Positions 1-10,230 of a DNA stretch of 64,000 nt are shown here, one piece after another. Each line of letters starts with the position of its first letter. Position 1 is the stretch's first letter. The notes under the pieces are model-generated. The model was not told where the DNA came from, did not search any database, and was given only the letters and a program-made list of their open reading frames with translations. This DNA is from an uncultured Ruminiclostridium sp. (GTDB lineage: Bacteria; Bacillota; Clostridia; Oscillospirales; Ruminococcaceae), in NCBI GenBank assembly GCA_947623915.1, contig CANQIB010000005.1, positions 1 to 64,000 on the forward strand, written 5' to 3'. Made by a program: the position numbers and the translations under genes.

Positions 1-39
1 CAAGCGACTACAAAAAACTTTTGCGCCGCTTGACGCCCA

Positions 40-195
40 TAAATGAATTTAGGGGCTTGCGCGGCGCTTTTGGTCAGCCGAAAAGAAATTCAAGCCCTTG
101 AGGACTGGATCAACCGTTATCCGCGTCGGATTTTCGGTGGTCGAAGCAGTACCGATATTTGTATGTGCGATAGGTTGATGAAAATGACCTGTTAG
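40..195 (+). pseudogene. IS30-like transposase C-terminal remnant
   Basis: The frame ending at the TAG at 193-195 reads as the last ~50 residues of an IS30-family transposase, including EIQALEDWINRYPRRIFGG. The WxNxYPRR signature sits near the C-terminus of that family. In-frame stops at 31-33 and 37-39 and the absence of the DDE catalytic core upstream show that this is a fragment. The assignment rests on one motif remembered from the family, so it is tentative. Confidence 0.4.
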
Positions 196-289
196 TGTCG
201 GAAAAATTGAATACATAACAACTCAAACTAAAAGGTCAGAGCTTTTGGTTTTTTCCTCGTGTCAGAATTTTGAAAAAAGAAAGCATATG

Positions 290-313
290 CGGTCGATTAT
301 CGACCGTTTTTTT
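290..313 (+). terminator. Rho-independent terminator
   Basis: A perfect 7-bp stem (CGGTCGA/TCGACCG) with a 3-nt loop at 290-306 is followed by seven T at 307-313. It would end transcription coming from the transposase remnant side. Confidence 0.7.
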
Positions 314-391
314 GTATATATTAAACAAAAAAATTTTTTCGATTTGTGCAATCTACTACTTGAATTTACCCAAATAACGTAAATTGAAAAC

Positions 392-423
392 GAAAAACTC
401 GGCGGCTCCTGTCGGAACCGCCG
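392..423 (-). terminator. Terminator of the PepSY lipoprotein gene
   Basis: A 10-bp GC-rich stem (400-423, loop TGTC on the + strand) lies just after the stop of the minus-strand lipoprotein gene. On that strand it is followed by a T run (393-397). Confidence 0.8.
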
Positions 424-430
424 CGAAATA

Positions 431-2089
431 TCAATCGTCAATATCTTTTTCGGCTTTTAGCACCTTGCCGCTCACCGCGTCTATATCGTATTCGTATTCA
501 ACGCCGCCGGAGCGGAACTCCACGTTGTAATATACCTTGCCGTCGTCGCGGTCAAGCTCGGTCTTTAAGCCGGTCACAGCGCTTTCGACTATTCCCGCGT
601 GGGTGAGCGCGGCTTTCTTTGCCGCCGCCTCGCCGATATATTTAGCGGCGGTCTGAGTTGTACCGCCCGTTTGCTGGCTAGACTGCTGATTTGACTGGGA
701 GGAAGTATACTTCACGTCCTTATCATACGACAGCACCTTGCCGCTCACCGCGTCTATATCGTATTCGTATTCAACGCCGCCTGAACGGAACTCCACGTTG
801 TAGTATACCTTGCCGTCGTCGCGGTCAAGCTCGGTCTTTAAGCCGGTCACCGCGCTTTCGGCTATTCCCGCGTGGGTGAGCGCGGCTTTCTTTGCCGCCG
901 CCTCGCCGATATATTTAGCGGCTGTCTGCGTTGTACCGCCCGTTTGCTGGCTCGACTGCTGATTTGACTGGGAGGAAGTATACTTCACGTCCTTATCGTA
1001 TGACAGCACCTTGCCGCTCACCGCGTCTATATCGTATTCGTATTCAACGCCGCCGGATCGGAACTCCACGTTGTAGTATACCTTGCCGTCGTCGCGGTCA
1101 AGCTCGGTCTTTAAGCCGGTCACAGCGCTTTCGGATATTCCCGCGTGATTAAGCGCGGCTTTCTTTGCCGCCGCCTCGCCGATATATTTAGCGGCGGTCT
1201 GAGTTGTACCGCCCGTTTGCTGGCTCGACTGCTGATTTGACTGGGAGGAAGTATACTTCACATCTTTATCATACGACAGTACCTCGCCGCTCACCGCGTC
1301 GATGTCATAGTCGTACTTGGTGTTGCCGCTGAAAAATTCAACGTCATAATACACCACCCCGTCGTCGCGGTCAAGCACCGTTATCAACCCCGCGACCGCG
1401 TCCGCGCTCAGTCCCGCATGGCTCAGCGCGGCTTTTTCGGCTGCGTCCTCGCCGATATATTTACTGCCGCTTTGGGCGGGTTCGGAAGCCGTGGCGCTGC
1501 TTTCGCTCTGCTGTCCGCTCTGTTCGGGAGAAAATACCGTTTCTTTTTCAAAGGACAATATCTCTCCGCTCACCGCGTCGATGTCATAATCGTATTTTAT
1601 TCCGCCCGCGCGAAATTCCACATTGTAGTATATCCTGCCGTCGTCCTTGTCCAGATCGACCAGTCTGCCGGAGGTTTCTTCCTGTGAAACACCCGCGTGC
1701 TCCAACGCCCTTTTGCTTGCGGCGTCCGCCCCTATAAGAGCGGAGCTGCCCTCGGAAGGAGCGGTTTCTTTCAGCTCTTTGTCAAAGGAGATTACCTCTC
1801 CCGTTATCGCGTCTATCTCATAATCGTAATCGTATTCGCCCGATATGAAATCAACGTCGTAATTCACCCTGCCGTCGTCTTTGTCCAGCGCGGCGGCAAG
1901 TCCCTGCGCGTCCGCCTCGGCTACCCTCGCATGGGTAAGTGCCTCCAGCTCAGCCTGCCTTTCGGTTATATACTGCGTGCTTTGCTGCGCGACTACGCCC
2001 GATCCCGCGCCGCCGTCTGACTGACAGCCCGACGCGGCGACCGCAAGCGCCGCCGCGGAAAAAACAGATATAATACGAACCGCTTTCAT
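431..2089 (-). CDS. Lipoprotein with six tandem PepSY domains
   Basis: This predicted surface lipoprotein has ~552 residues. A hydrophobic signal is followed by a lipobox ending at the Cys of VAASGCQ. Six PepSY-type repeats follow, each with an alanine-rich helix (YIGEAAAKKAALTHAG), a DRDDG turn and a strand pair ending YDIDAVSGEV. Ser/Gln/Thr-rich linkers separate the repeats. PepSY domains are known as small inhibitory or sensor modules in peptidase propeptides and in secreted proteins; there is no enzyme domain here. The repeats grow more alike toward the C-terminus. The first ATG (2095) touches the GGAGG, so the second ATG at 2089, with 7-nt spacing, is the likelier start. The gene has its own promoter and terminator. 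Its exact role is unknown. Confidence 0.85.
   Translation of the reverse strand: MKAVRIISVFSAAALAVAASGCQSDGGAGSGVVAQQSTQYITERQAELEALTHARVAEADAQGLAAALDKDDGRVNYDVDFISGEYDYDYEIDAITGEVISFDKELKETAPSEGSSALIGADAASKRALEHAGVSQEETSGRLVDLDKDDGRIYYNVEFRAGGIKYDYDIDAVSGEILSFEKETVFSPEQSGQQSESSATASEPAQSGSKYIGEDAAEKAALSHAGLSADAVAGLITVLDRDDGVVYYDVEFFSGNTKYDYDIDAVSGEVLSYDKDVKYTSSQSNQQSSQQTGGTTQTAAKYIGEAAAKKAALNHAGISESAVTGLKTELDRDDGKVYYNVEFRSGGVEYEYDIDAVSGKVLSYDKDVKYTSSQSNQQSSQQTGGTTQTAAKYIGEAAAKKAALTHAGIAESAVTGLKTELDRDDGKVYYNVEFRSGGVEYEYDIDAVSGKVLSYDKDVKYTSSQSNQQSSQQTGGTTQTAAKYIGEAAAKKAALTHAGIVESAVTGLKTELDRDDGKVYYNVEFRSGGVEYEYDIDAVSGKVLKAEKDIDD
459..1277. repeat. Three near-identical 273-bp tandem units
   Basis: The last three PepSY modules are encoded by 91-codon units that recur at exactly 273-bp spacing; for example, the same TTCAC(G/A)TC stretch starts at 711, 984 and 1257. 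The units differ at only a few positions. This points to recent unequal duplication inside the gene and a repeat number that may vary between strains. Confidence 0.9.
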
Positions 2090-2175
2090 TTTCATACCTC
2101 CTATCGTCGGATAAAAATATGAACTCCCGCAACCCCTTTTTAAATAAGGGAGCGCGATATGATTTTTGTATTTTT

Positions 2176-2204
2176 ATTATATCATTCTCCTGTTTTTTTG
2201 TCAA
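2176..2204 (-). promoter_or_regulatory. Promoter of the PepSY lipoprotein gene
   Basis: On the minus strand TTGACA (2204-2199), a 17-nt spacer and TATAAT (2181-2176) form a consensus sigma-A promoter about 90 nt upstream of the start codon. Confidence 0.85.
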
Positions 2205-2349
2205 CGCGTAAAGTGAATTTATGCTGAAAAATATAAGAAATTTAAACGAAAAATCGTCACAGGATAATAAGCAGAAGTGAAACGACCGCAAGCCGATTTT
2301 TGATTTTTCAATAACGTCTTTAAACACCCGCACCCATTCAAAAGAAATA

Positions 2350-2378
2350 TTGACATTTTCGCTCCGATATGCTAGTAT
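2350..2378 (+). promoter_or_regulatory. Promoter of the aquaporin gene
   Basis: TTGACA (2350-2355), 17 nt, then TAGTAT (2373-2378) preceded by TGC, giving an extended -10. An overlapping TATAAT at 2376-2381 would give a 20-nt spacer. The start codon is ~60 nt downstream. Confidence 0.75.
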
Positions 2379-2436
2379 AATGATAAGTACATCCCTTTAC
2401 GGGACGGATTTTAAGTAGTGTATAGGAGGTCACACT

Positions 2437-3099
2437 ATGGAAGCTATCAGAAAGTACATTGCGGAATTTATCGGTACGTTCGTACTGGTATTCGTCGCCT
2501 GCGGAGTTGCCGCAAATATCGGCTGCGACGTTACCGGCGGCTATCTTGCCACCGCGCTTGCGTTCGGTCTGGTCATTGTCGCTATGGCGTACTCGATAGG
2601 CAACGTTTCCGGCTGCCACATCAATCCTGCGGTTTCCCTTGCCATGCTTATCAGCGGTAAAATGTCCGTGACGGATTTCTGCGGCTACGTTGTAGCACAG
2701 TTCCTCGGCGGTATCGCCGGCGCTGCCGCTTTGATGGGCATACTCGGCACAGAGAAAGGACTCGGTGCAAACGCGCTTTTCAACGGCGACGTTTTAATGT
2801 CCATCATCATTGAGGTAATTCTCACCTTTGTATTTGTTATCGCAATACTCGGCGTTACCTCTAAGACGGAAAACACCGCCGTTACCGGTCTGGTGATCGG
2901 TCTTTCGCTGACGCTGGTACATCTTATCGGCATAGGTCTTACCGGCACTTCGGTAAACCCCGCGCGCAGCTTCGGTCCCGCTTTGTTCGTAGGCGGCGAC
3001 GCTCTCGCAAACGTATGGGTATTCATCGTCGCTCCGCTTATCGGCGGTGCGCTCGCAGCCATCGTTTACAAATTCCTCGCCCCCGAAAAGAAAAACTGA
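2437..3099 (+). CDS. aqpZ: Aquaporin (MIP family)
   Basis: A 220-residue channel protein of the membrane, with six hydrophobic segments and the two half-membrane NPA loops: HINPAVSLA in the first half and SVNPARSFGPA in the second. A His in the VHLIGIGLTG stretch and the TSVNPARS context match water-selective AqpZ better than glycerol facilitators, whose selectivity residues differ. That distinction is from family knowledge, so glycerol passage cannot be excluded. A strong ribosome site (TAGGAGGTC) lies 7 nt before the ATG. It is monocistronic, divergent from the PepSY gene and closed by the terminator at 3114-3147. Confidence 0.92.
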   Translation: MEAIRKYIAEFIGTFVLVFVACGVAANIGCDVTGGYLATALAFGLVIVAMAYSIGNVSGCHINPAVSLAMLISGKMSVTDFCGYVVAQFLGGIAGAAALMGILGTEKGLGANALFNGDVLMSIIIEVILTFVFVIAILGVTSKTENTAVTGLVIGLSLTLVHLIGIGLTGTSVNPARSFGPALFVGGDALANVWVFIVAPLIGGALAAIVYKFLAPEKKN

Positions 3100-3113
3100 T
3101 AACGTCAAAAACA

Positions 3114-3147
3114 GCAAAAAAAGCAGGCGTAAAGCCTGCTTTTTTTG
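3114..3147. terminator. Bidirectional terminator
   Basis: An 8-bp stem AAGCAGGC/GCCTGCTT with a 5-nt loop (3121-3141) has an A run before it and a T run after it. It can stop the aquaporin transcript on + and the uvr/PPOX-like transcript on -. Confidence 0.88.
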
Positions 3148-3623
3148 TTATTTACCCGACGGGTTTCTCTTGGCTGTCATCTCCGTTACCTCCAGCATTA
3201 TCACTGCGGTTTTTTTCTCAGCCTCGTCGCTGTATTTAAAATCCCGTATCCCCGTATATCTCTGTGCCAAAAGCGACAACGCCCGCTGCTTTTCCCCGTC
3301 CTCGAGAAAAACCGCACTCGACTTTCCCATAACGCTTTCATAGTGCATGGTTATACTCTTTTTCTCGGCGGAAACGACCGTTTCCCGCGGTATATCCAGC
3401 TCAAACGAGCAACAGCGAGCCGTCGACAACAGACTGTACTTTCTGCCCGCCTTGGCTCCGTGAATATAAAACCTGAGCTGCCCATCACAGACCTCGTACG
3501 CAAAATTCACAGGCACGATATACGGATAGTCCCGTCCGCTATCCCCAGCCGCAGCGTATCACATCGATCGATGATGTTTATTATCTGCTCGCGGTCGATA
3601 ACTTCACGATCTTTTCTTCTCAC
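3148..3623 (-). pseudogene. Frameshifted PPOX-like flavin-binding protein
   Basis: The sequence encodes a pyridoxamine-5'-phosphate-oxidase-like, flavin-binding split-barrel protein of ~155 residues, but in two frames. A GTG at 3623 overlaps the uvrA stop and opens [14 protein letters not shown]...LRLGIADG. The homologous continuation DYPYIVPVNFAYEV is in the next frame from about 3535 and runs to the stop at 3148. One missing base in the GGACGGGAC stretch (near 3530-3537) explains the break. An unbroken reading from the internal GTG at 3516 gives only 122 residues and lacks the N-terminal helix. This may be a true pseudogene or a sequencing error. It is the last gene of the uvrB-uvrA run. 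Confidence 0.7.
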
Positions 3624-6454
3624 ATCTTCCCCTTTTCCAATATAGGTCTGAGATACTCTCCCGTGTATGAACCGGCAGTTTGCGCGACCTGTTCGGGAGT
3701 GCCCTCGGCAACTACCGTTCCGCCGTTGTCGCCGCCCTCGGGGCCCATGTCGATAATGTAGTCGGCGGTCTTGATAACGTCGAGGTTGTGTTCTATGACC
3801 AACACGGTATTTCCGCCGTCGGTCAGCTTTTGCAAAACATCTATCAGCTTATGGACGTCGGCGGTATGCAGTCCCGTGGTAGGCTCGTCTAAAACATAAA
3901 GTGTCCGTCCCGTCGCTCTGCGCGACAGCTCCGTCGCGAGCTTTACGCGCTGTGCCTCGCCGCCGGAAAGCGTGGTCGCGGGCTGTCCTATCTTGATATA
4001 GCCCAGTCCCACGTCGTACAGCGTTTGAAGTCTGCGCGCTATCTTCTCGTGATTTTTAAAGAACTCCACGCCCTCTTCGACCGTCATCTCCAGCACGTCG
4101 TATATATTCTTTCCCTTGTACCGCACGTCCAGAGTTTCGCGGTTGTAGCGCATACCCTTGCACACCTCGCAGGGCACATATATATCCGGCAAAAAGTGCA
4201 TCTCTATCTTGTTTATGCCGTCGCCCTCGCACGCCTCGCAGCGTCCGCCCTTGACGTTAAAGGAAAACCTTGCCGCGCTGTAGCCTTTCATCTTCGCGTC
4301 CTGAGTGGTGGCGAACAGCTCCCTTATATCGTTGAATACGCCGGTGTATGTCGCGGGGTTGGAACGCGGGGTGCGCCCTATCGGGGACTGGTCTATCGCG
4401 ATTATTTTATCCAGCGCGTCCACGCCCGTCATCTTGTCGAATTTTCCGGCGCGTATCCTTGCTCGGTTGAGCTTGCCGACAAGGTGCTTGTAGATTATCT
4501 CGTTTACCAGAGAGCTTTTGCCGCTCCCCGAAACGCCCGTGACGCAGGTAAAGATACCAAGCGGTATTTTTACCGTGATGTTTTTCAGGTTGTTTTCCCT
4601 GCACCCGCTCACGGTGAGCCAATTTTTCCCCGGCTTTCTGCGTTCGGCGGGTACTTCTATCCGCTTTTCGCCGGTAAGGTACTGCCCCGTTATCGACTCC
4701 TTGCAGTTCATTATATCCTCGATACTGCCCGCGCAGATAACGTTGCCGCCGTGTATTCCCGCGCCGGGGCCTATATCCACGATGAAATCCGCCGCCCGCA
4801 TGGTCTCCTCGTCATGCTCAACAACTATGAGCGTGTTGCCGAGGTCGCGCAGCCTTTTGAGCGTCGCTATCAGCTTGTCGTTGTCCCGCTGGTGCAAGCC
4901 TATGCTCGGCTCGTCCAGTATATACAGCACGCCCATAAGGCTGCTGCCTATCTGAGTCGCAAGCCGTATGCGCTGGCTTTCCCCGCCTGACAGCGTGCCG
5001 GAGGAACGGGACAAGGTAAGATATTCCAGCCCGACGCTTTTTAAAAATCCCAACCGCTCGCGTATCTCTTTAAGTATCTGCTTGGCTATCATCATTTCCC
5101 GCTTGGAAAGCGTGATATTGTTGACAAAATCCAACGCGTCGGAGATACTCATTCGGCAAAACTCGTTGATGTTCTTTCCGCCGACCGTCACCGCAAGCGC
5201 CTCCTTGCGCAGTCTTTCGCCGTGACATTCGGGACATTCGCAGTCGGACATGAACTGCCCCAGCTCGTCCTTTACCGCGTTGCTGGCGGTTTCGCCGTAC
5301 CGCCGTTCAAGATTGTTCACCACTCCCTCAAACTCAGTCATGAAAACTCCGCCGCCCTGCTCGCGGCTGCGCGCCACCTTTATCTTTTCGCCGTTCGTTC
5401 CGTACAGGATAACGTTCAGCGCCTTTTCCCCCAGCTTCCCCACCGGCTCGGACAGCGAAAAGCCGTAATGCTTTGCAAGCGCGTCAAAATACATCTGCGC
5501 TATCGTGCCGTCGGAATATTTCCAGCCGCTTGCCTTTATCGCGTTTTCCTTTATCGAAAGGCTTTTGTCGGGAATGATAAGGTCCACGTCTATGCGGCGG
5601 AACACACCCAGACCCGTGCAGGTCGGGCAAGCGCCGAACGGGTTGTTGAACGAGAACATTCTCGGCACAAGCTCCTCCATGCTCACCCCATGCTCGGGAC
5701 AGGCGTAATTCTGGGAGAACATCATTTCTTCTCCGTCCACCACGTCTATTATGATAAGTCCGTCGGATATTCCCCCCGCGACCTCTATACTGTCGGTAAG
5801 GCGGGATTTTATACCCTCCTTTATCACCAGACGGTCTACCACGACCTCGATATTGTGCTTTTTGTTTTTGTCCGGCTTTATCCTTTCGGACAGGTCGTAT
5901 ATGATACCGTCCACCCTCACGCGGGCAAAGCCCTTTTTCGCCAGCGACTCGAACTCCCGCTGATACTCGCCCTTTCTGCCTCTTGCGACGGGAGCGAGCA
6001 CCATGAATTTCGTCTTTTCCGGCAAAGAAATTATCCTGTCAACTATCTGATCCACCGTCTGCTGTCTTATCTCCTTGCCGCAGACAGGACAATGCGGAGT
6101 ACCCGCCCGCGCATAAAGCAACCGCAGGTAATCGTATATCTCGGTCACCGTTCCGACGGTGGAACGCGGGTTTTTGGAGGTGGTCTTTTGGTCGATGGAA
6201 ATAGCGGGAGAAAGCCCCTCGATACTGTCCACGTCCGGCTTTTCCATCTGACCGAGAAACATTCTCGCATAGCTGGACAGGCTCTCTATATATCTTCTCT
6301 GCCCGTCCGCGTATATGGTGTCGAATGCGAGAGAGGATTTTCCCGAACCCGAAAGTCCCGTCATGACTATCAGCTTATCCCTCGGCAGCTCGATGTCGAT
6401 GTTTTTGAGATTATGCTCCCTCGCGCCCTTTATGATTATCTTTTCAATTCCCAT
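3620..6454 (-). CDS. uvrA: Excinuclease ABC subunit A
   Basis: UvrA is the damage-recognition ATPase of nucleotide excision repair and acts as a dimer that loads UvrB. At 944 residues it has the usual family length. Visible features are two Walker A loops ([14 protein letters not shown] near residue 32 and [14 protein letters not shown] near 640), two ABC signatures ([10 protein letters not shown] and [10 protein letters not shown]) with Walker [11 protein letters not shown] and [10 protein letters not shown], and zinc-binding Cys pairs (CPVCG and CEACEGDG...[10 protein letters not shown]). It lies 21 nt downstream of uvrB and overlaps the following PPOX-like gene, so co-transcription is likely. 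Confidence 0.97.
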   Translation of the reverse strand: MGIEKIIIKGAREHNLKNIDIELPRDKLIVMTGLSGSGKSSLAFDTIYADGQRRYIESLSSYARMFLGQMEKPDVDSIEGLSPAISIDQKTTSKNPRSTVGTVTEIYDYLRLLYARAGTPHCPVCGKEIRQQTVDQIVDRIISLPEKTKFMVLAPVARGRKGEYQREFESLAKKGFARVRVDGIIYDLSERIKPDKNKKHNIEVVVDRLVIKEGIKSRLTDSIEVAGGISDGLIIIDVVDGEEMMFSQNYACPEHGVSMEELVPRMFSFNNPFGACPTCTGLGVFRRIDVDLIIPDKSLSIKENAIKASGWKYSDGTIAQMYFDALAKHYGFSLSEPVGKLGEKALNVILYGTNGEKIKVARSREQGGGVFMTEFEGVVNNLERRYGETASNAVKDELGQFMSDCECPECHGERLRKEALAVTVGGKNINEFCRMSISDALDFVNNITLSKREMMIAKQILKEIRERLGFLKSVGLEYLTLSRSSGTLSGGESQRIRLATQIGSSLMGVLYILDEPSIGLHQRDNDKLIATLKRLRDLGNTLIVVEHDEETMRAADFIVDIGPGAGIHGGNVICAGSIEDIMNCKESITGQYLTGEKRIEVPAERRKPGKNWLTVSGCRENNLKNITVKIPLGIFTCVTGVSGSGKSSLVNEIIYKHLVGKLNRARIRAGKFDKMTGVDALDKIIAIDQSPIGRTPRSNPATYTGVFNDIRELFATTQDAKMKGYSAARFSFNVKGGRCEACEGDGINKIEMHFLPDIYVPCEVCKGMRYNRETLDVRYKGKNIYDVLEMTVEEGVEFFKNHEKIARRLQTLYDVGLGYIKIGQPATTLSGGEAQRVKLATELSRRATGRTLYVLDEPTTGLHTADVHKLIDVLQKLTDGGNTVLVIEHNLDVIKTADYIIDMGPEGGDNGGTVVAEGTPEQVAQTAGSYTGEYLRPILEKGKM

Positions 6455-6475
6455 GTCCGTGCCTTTCCTTTGCTC

Positions 6476-8446
6476 TTATCTGCTCCTGTCGTTTTGCAGC
6501 TCCTTTATCTTATCTCTTAAAAACGCCGCCTGTTCAAAATCCAACACCTTCGCGGCGGCCTTCATCTGCTCGGTATACTGCTTGATGAGCGCCTCGCGCT
6601 CCGCCTTGGTGAGTTTCCTCTTTCTGCCGTTGTTTTTGTCCTTTGCACCGGAGATCTCCAGCACCGCACGAATATCCTTTACTATCGTCTTGGGAGTTAT
6701 CCCGTGCTCGGCGTTGTACTTCATCTGTATCTCGCGGCGGCGGTTGGTCTCGTTTACGGCGTTCTCCATGCTCTCGGTAACGGTGTCGGCATACATTATG
6801 ACCTTTCCGTCGGCGTTTCGCGCCGCTCGTCCTATCGTCTGTATAAGCGATGTTTCGCTGCGCAAAAAGCCCTCCTTATCCGCGTCGAGTATCGCCACCA
6901 GCGATACCTCCGGCAGGTCAAGTCCCTCTCTCAGCAGGTTTATCCCTACCAGAACGTCAAAGACGTGCATTCGCAGATTTCGGATTATCTCCATACGCTC
7001 GATAGAATCTATATCATGGTGCATATATCTTATCTTAACGCCCATTTTTTCATAGTACGCGGTGAGATCCTCCGCCATTTTCTTGGTAAGAGTGGTGATA
7101 AGCACACATTCGTTTCTCGCCGTTCGCTCGTTTATCTCGGAATACAGATCCTCTATCTGACCCTCTACCGGCTTTATCTCCACTAACGGGTCGAGCAGTC
7201 CCGTCGGTCTTATCACCTGCTCGGCGACCTGTACCGCGTGTTCTTTTTCAAACGGGCCGGGCGTTGCGGAAACGTATATCACCTGATTTATCATTCCGTA
7301 AAACTCGTCGAAGTTCATCGGGCGGTTGTCATACGCCGACGGCAGACGAAAGCCGTAATCCACCAAATTCTGCTTTCTGGCGCGGTCGCCGCCGTACATT
7401 CCCCTGACTTGCGGGAGGGTGACGTGGCTCTCGTCCACGAACAGCAGAAAATCCTTCGGAAAATGGTGCATAAGCGTTATCGGGGAGCTGCCCGGCGCTC
7501 GTCCCGCCAAAACGCGGGAATAGTTCTCCACGCCCTTACAGGTGCCTATCTCCCGAAGCATCTCCATATCGTAACGGGTGCGCTGCTCTATCCTTTGCGC
7601 CTCTATCAGCTTGTGACTGTCGGTAAAGAATTTTATGCGCTCCTCCATCTCCTGTTCTATCTCGTCAAGAGCGGCGTCCAGCCTGTCTTTACCGACGATG
7701 TAATGCGACGCGGGGAAAATACAGATATGAGAGAACCTGCGCTTTACCTCTCCCGTAACGACGTCTATCTCGGATATCCTGTCCACCTCGTCGCCGAAAA
7801 ATTCTATCCTTATCGCCCTGTCTGAGGTGCTTGCCGCGGGGAATATCTCCAGCACGTCCCCGCGCACCCGAAACTTGTTGCGGATAAAATTCATGTCGTT
7901 GCGCTCGTACTGTATCTCGGTCAGCCGCCTGATTATATCGTCGCGGCTCTTTTCCTGACCCTCGCGCACCGAAAGCATATTTTCGCGGTAATCCTCAGGA
8001 CTTCCCAGGCTGTAGATACAGGACACGCTGGCGACGATGATAACGTCCCTGCGCTCCGCAAGCGACGCGGTGGCGGAATGTCGCAGGCGGTCTATCTCGT
8101 CGTTTATCGCGCTGTCCTTTTCAATATACGCGTCGGTGGCGGGTATATACGCCTCCGGCTGATAATAGTCGTAATAGGACACGAAATATTCCACCGCGTT
8201 GTTCGGGAAAAACTCTCTGAACTCGCTGCAAAGCTGCGCCGCAAGCGTCTTGTTGTGCGCAAGTATCAGCGTCGGACGGTTCACCCTTTCGATGATGTTC
8301 GCCATCGTAAAGGTCTTGCCGGAGCCCGTCACGCCGAGCAGCACCTGCTCCTTATCGCCCCGCAGCACTCCCTCCGCCAGCTTTTCTATCGCCTGCGGCT
8401 GGTCGCCCGTTGGCTTGTATTCACTTTTCAGCACGAACTTATCCAT
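6476..8446 (-). CDS. uvrB: Excinuclease ABC subunit B
   Basis: UvrB is the helicase-like repair subunit that verifies damage and recruits UvrC. Its 656 residues match the family. Seen are the Walker [14 protein letters not shown], the beta-hairpin [12 protein letters not shown], the DEAD-like DESH box ([13 protein letters not shown]), helicase motifs V and VI ([14 protein letters not shown] and QTIGRAARN), and a C-terminal UVR coiled coil ([22 protein letters not shown]) for UvrC contact. It precedes uvrA in the same orientation. I looked for a Firmicutes SOS (LexA) box upstream and found none of good quality. Confidence 0.97.
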   Translation of the reverse strand: MDKFVLKSEYKPTGDQPQAIEKLAEGVLRGDKEQVLLGVTGSGKTFTMANIIERVNRPTLILAHNKTLAAQLCSEFREFFPNNAVEYFVSYYDYYQPEAYIPATDAYIEKDSAINDEIDRLRHSATASLAERRDVIIVASVSCIYSLGSPEDYRENMLSVREGQEKSRDDIIRRLTEIQYERNDMNFIRNKFRVRGDVLEIFPAASTSDRAIRIEFFGDEVDRISEIDVVTGEVKRRFSHICIFPASHYIVGKDRLDAALDEIEQEMEERIKFFTDSHKLIEAQRIEQRTRYDMEMLREIGTCKGVENYSRVLAGRAPGSSPITLMHHFPKDFLLFVDESHVTLPQVRGMYGGDRARKQNLVDYGFRLPSAYDNRPMNFDEFYGMINQVIYVSATPGPFEKEHAVQVAEQVIRPTGLLDPLVEIKPVEGQIEDLYSEINERTARNECVLITTLTKKMAEDLTAYYEKMGVKIRYMHHDIDSIERMEIIRNLRMHVFDVLVGINLLREGLDLPEVSLVAILDADKEGFLRSETSLIQTIGRAARNADGKVIMYADTVTESMENAVNETNRRREIQMKYNAEHGITPKTIVKDIRAVLEISGAKDKNNGRKRKLTKAEREALIKQYTEQMKAAAKVLDFEQAAFLRDKIKELQNDRSR

Positions 8447-8468
8447 AGGTAAACTCCGTTCGGAATTT

Positions 8469-8504
8469 GTGGTGCGACCCTAACATTACGTTCGGACGCA
8501 CCAC
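8469..8504. other. Hairpin between ilvD and uvrB
   Basis: A perfect 8-bp stem GTGGTGCG/CGCACCAC encloses 20 nt. No T run follows on either side, so it is not a classic terminator. It may act as an mRNA processing or stability element in the ilvD-uvrB spacer. Confidence 0.4.
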
Positions 8505-8548
8505 ACTTACTGCCCCGCACCGTAACGGCGGCGGGCAAAATATGTCTT

Positions 8549-10204
8549 TCAGTCGTTGAATACCGCGCCGGTATTCGAGCTGGTGACCAGCTTTGCGTAT
8601 CTCTTGAGATATCCGTCCAGCTCCTTGGGCGGGAGGATACCGTTTTTCCTGCGCTCCTCGATGGTCTTTTCATCTACCAAAAGCTCTATACTGCGGTTGG
8701 GTATGTCTATATGTATCTTGTCGCCGGACTCGATAAACGCGATGAGTCCGCCCTCCGCCGCCTCCGGCGAGATATGACCTACCGCCGCTCCTCGGCTGGC
8801 ACCGGAAAAACGTCCGTCGGTTATCAGCGCGACGCTGCCGTCAAGTCCCTTGCCGACTATCGCCGCTGTAGGCGCGAGCATCTCCGGCATACCGGGGCCG
8901 CCCTTGGGTCCCTCGTAACGGATAACCACCACGTCGCCGGGGATTATCACGTTGTTCATTATAGCGTCTACCGCCGCCTGCTCTCCGTCAAACACCTTTG
9001 CCGTGCCGGTAAAGTCCATCATCTCCGGCTTTACCGCGCCCTGCTTAACTACCGAGCCGTGTTCCGCGATATTGCCGGACAGTATCGCGATACCGCCGTC
9101 CTTTCTTATGGGGGAATCGCAGGTGTGTATTATCACGCCGTCCGCATTTTTCGCCTTGCTTATCCTGTCCGCCTGAGTGCCGGATACGGTAAGTACGTCC
9201 TCGTTTATATGTTTTCCCTTGGCAAGCTCTTTTATTACCGCCTGTATGCCGCCCACGTCGTTAAGGTCGGTGATGAACACGTCGCTCGCGGGGTTCAGCT
9301 TTGCAAGCTGCGGAGTAACTCTGCTCATCGCGTCGATATCGTCAAGGCTTATATCAACCCCCGCCTCGTGCGCTATCGCAAGCAAATGCAGCACGGTGTT
9401 GGAGGACGCGCCTATCGCCATATCGGTAGCGAGCGCGTTTAACATATTCTTTTTGGTGATTATATCCTTGGGGCGGATATTCTCCCTTACCAGCTCCACC
9501 GCTCTTTCGCCGGTCTGCTTGGCAAGTCTGCGGCGGGCGGAATTTACCGCCGGCTCCGTGCCGTTGAACGGCAGCGCCAGACCGATAGCCTCGGTAAGGC
9601 AGTTCATGGAGTTCGCGGTATACATACCCGAACATGAGCCGCAGGTCGGGCAGGCGTTGTCCTCGTAATCCTTTATTACTTCGTCGCCTATCTCACCGTT
9701 GGAATACTGCCCGATAGCCTCGTATATCTCGCTGTAGCCCACGCGCTTTCCCTGCACCCTGCCGGGGTTCATGGGGCCGCCGCTTACAAATATCGAGGGC
9801 AGATTCATTCTTGCCGCCGCCATTATCATGCCGGGGACTATCTTGTCGCAGTTGGGTATAAACACCACTCCGTCCAACGGATGAGCGGTAAGCATTACCT
9901 CTATGCTGTCCGCGATAAGCTCACGCGACGCGAGCGAATACCTCATGCCCTTGTGATTCATCGCAAGTCCGTCGCATACGCCGATAGTGAAAAACTCGAA
10001 CGGTATACCGCCCGCGTTCCTTATCCCGTCCTTTACCGCCGCGGATATTTCATGCAGATGCGCATGACCGGGAACATAGTCGCTCGCGGCGCATACCACC
10101 GCGATAAACGGCTTTTCCATCTCGCTGTCGATAAGTCCCAGCGCTTTCAGCAGCGCTTTGTGCGGCGTTCTGTCCACGCCCTTTTTGATAAGATCGCTTC
10201 TCAT
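8549..10204 (-). CDS. ilvD: Dihydroxy-acid dehydratase
   Basis: IlvD removes water from 2,3-dihydroxy acids to give the 2-keto acid precursors of valine, isoleucine and (via valine) leucine and pantothenate. It uses an Fe-S cluster and Mg2+. The 551-residue protein has the expected Cys ligands (NCDKIVPGM and [13 protein letters not shown]) and the C-terminal GRFSGASRG motif. No other branched-chain gene is adjacent. It lies 26 nt after the ROK kinase gene, so it probably sits in the manA-glcK-ilvD-uvrB run. Confidence 0.96.
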   Translation of the reverse strand: MRSDLIKKGVDRTPHKALLKALGLIDSEMEKPFIAVVCAASDYVPGHAHLHEISAAVKDGIRNAGGIPFEFFTIGVCDGLAMNHKGMRYSLASRELIADSIEVMLTAHPLDGVVFIPNCDKIVPGMIMAAARMNLPSIFVSGGPMNPGRVQGKRVGYSEIYEAIGQYSNGEIGDEVIKDYEDNACPTCGSCSGMYTANSMNCLTEAIGLALPFNGTEPAVNSARRRLAKQTGERAVELVRENIRPKDIITKKNMLNALATDMAIGASSNTVLHLLAIAHEAGVDISLDDIDAMSRVTPQLAKLNPASDVFITDLNDVGGIQAVIKELAKGKHINEDVLTVSGTQADRISKAKNADGVIIHTCDSPIRKDGGIAILSGNIAEHGSVVKQGAVKPEMMDFTGTAKVFDGEQAAVDAIMNNVIIPGDVVVIRYEGPKGGPGMPEMLAPTAAIVGKGLDGSVALITDGRFSGASRGAAVGHISPEAAEGGLIAFIESGDKIHIDIPNRSIELLVDEKTIEERRKNGILPPKELDGYLKRYAKLVTSSNTGAVFND

Positions 10205-10230
10205 TTTTACTTTCTTCCTTTCGGTAACCT

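Noticed and set aside
196..280. Short CTAAAAG/CTTTTGG hairpin with T run near 229-256
   Set aside because: The stem is weak and A/T-rich with a wobble pair; the stronger terminator is at 290-313.
459..1277. Regular repeats as a CRISPR array
   Set aside because: The 273-bp units are in-frame protein repeats without unique spacers.
5222..6520. Long plus-strand open frame of 432 codons opposite uvrA
   Set aside because: It is antisense to a full-length UvrA with all motifs and has no ribosome site or family match; such shadows are common in GC-biased codon sets.
8469..8504. LexA/SOS box before uvrB
   Set aside because: CGAACGTAATGTT has a 5-nt gap instead of the 4-nt gap of the Firmicutes box, and the arms do not match.
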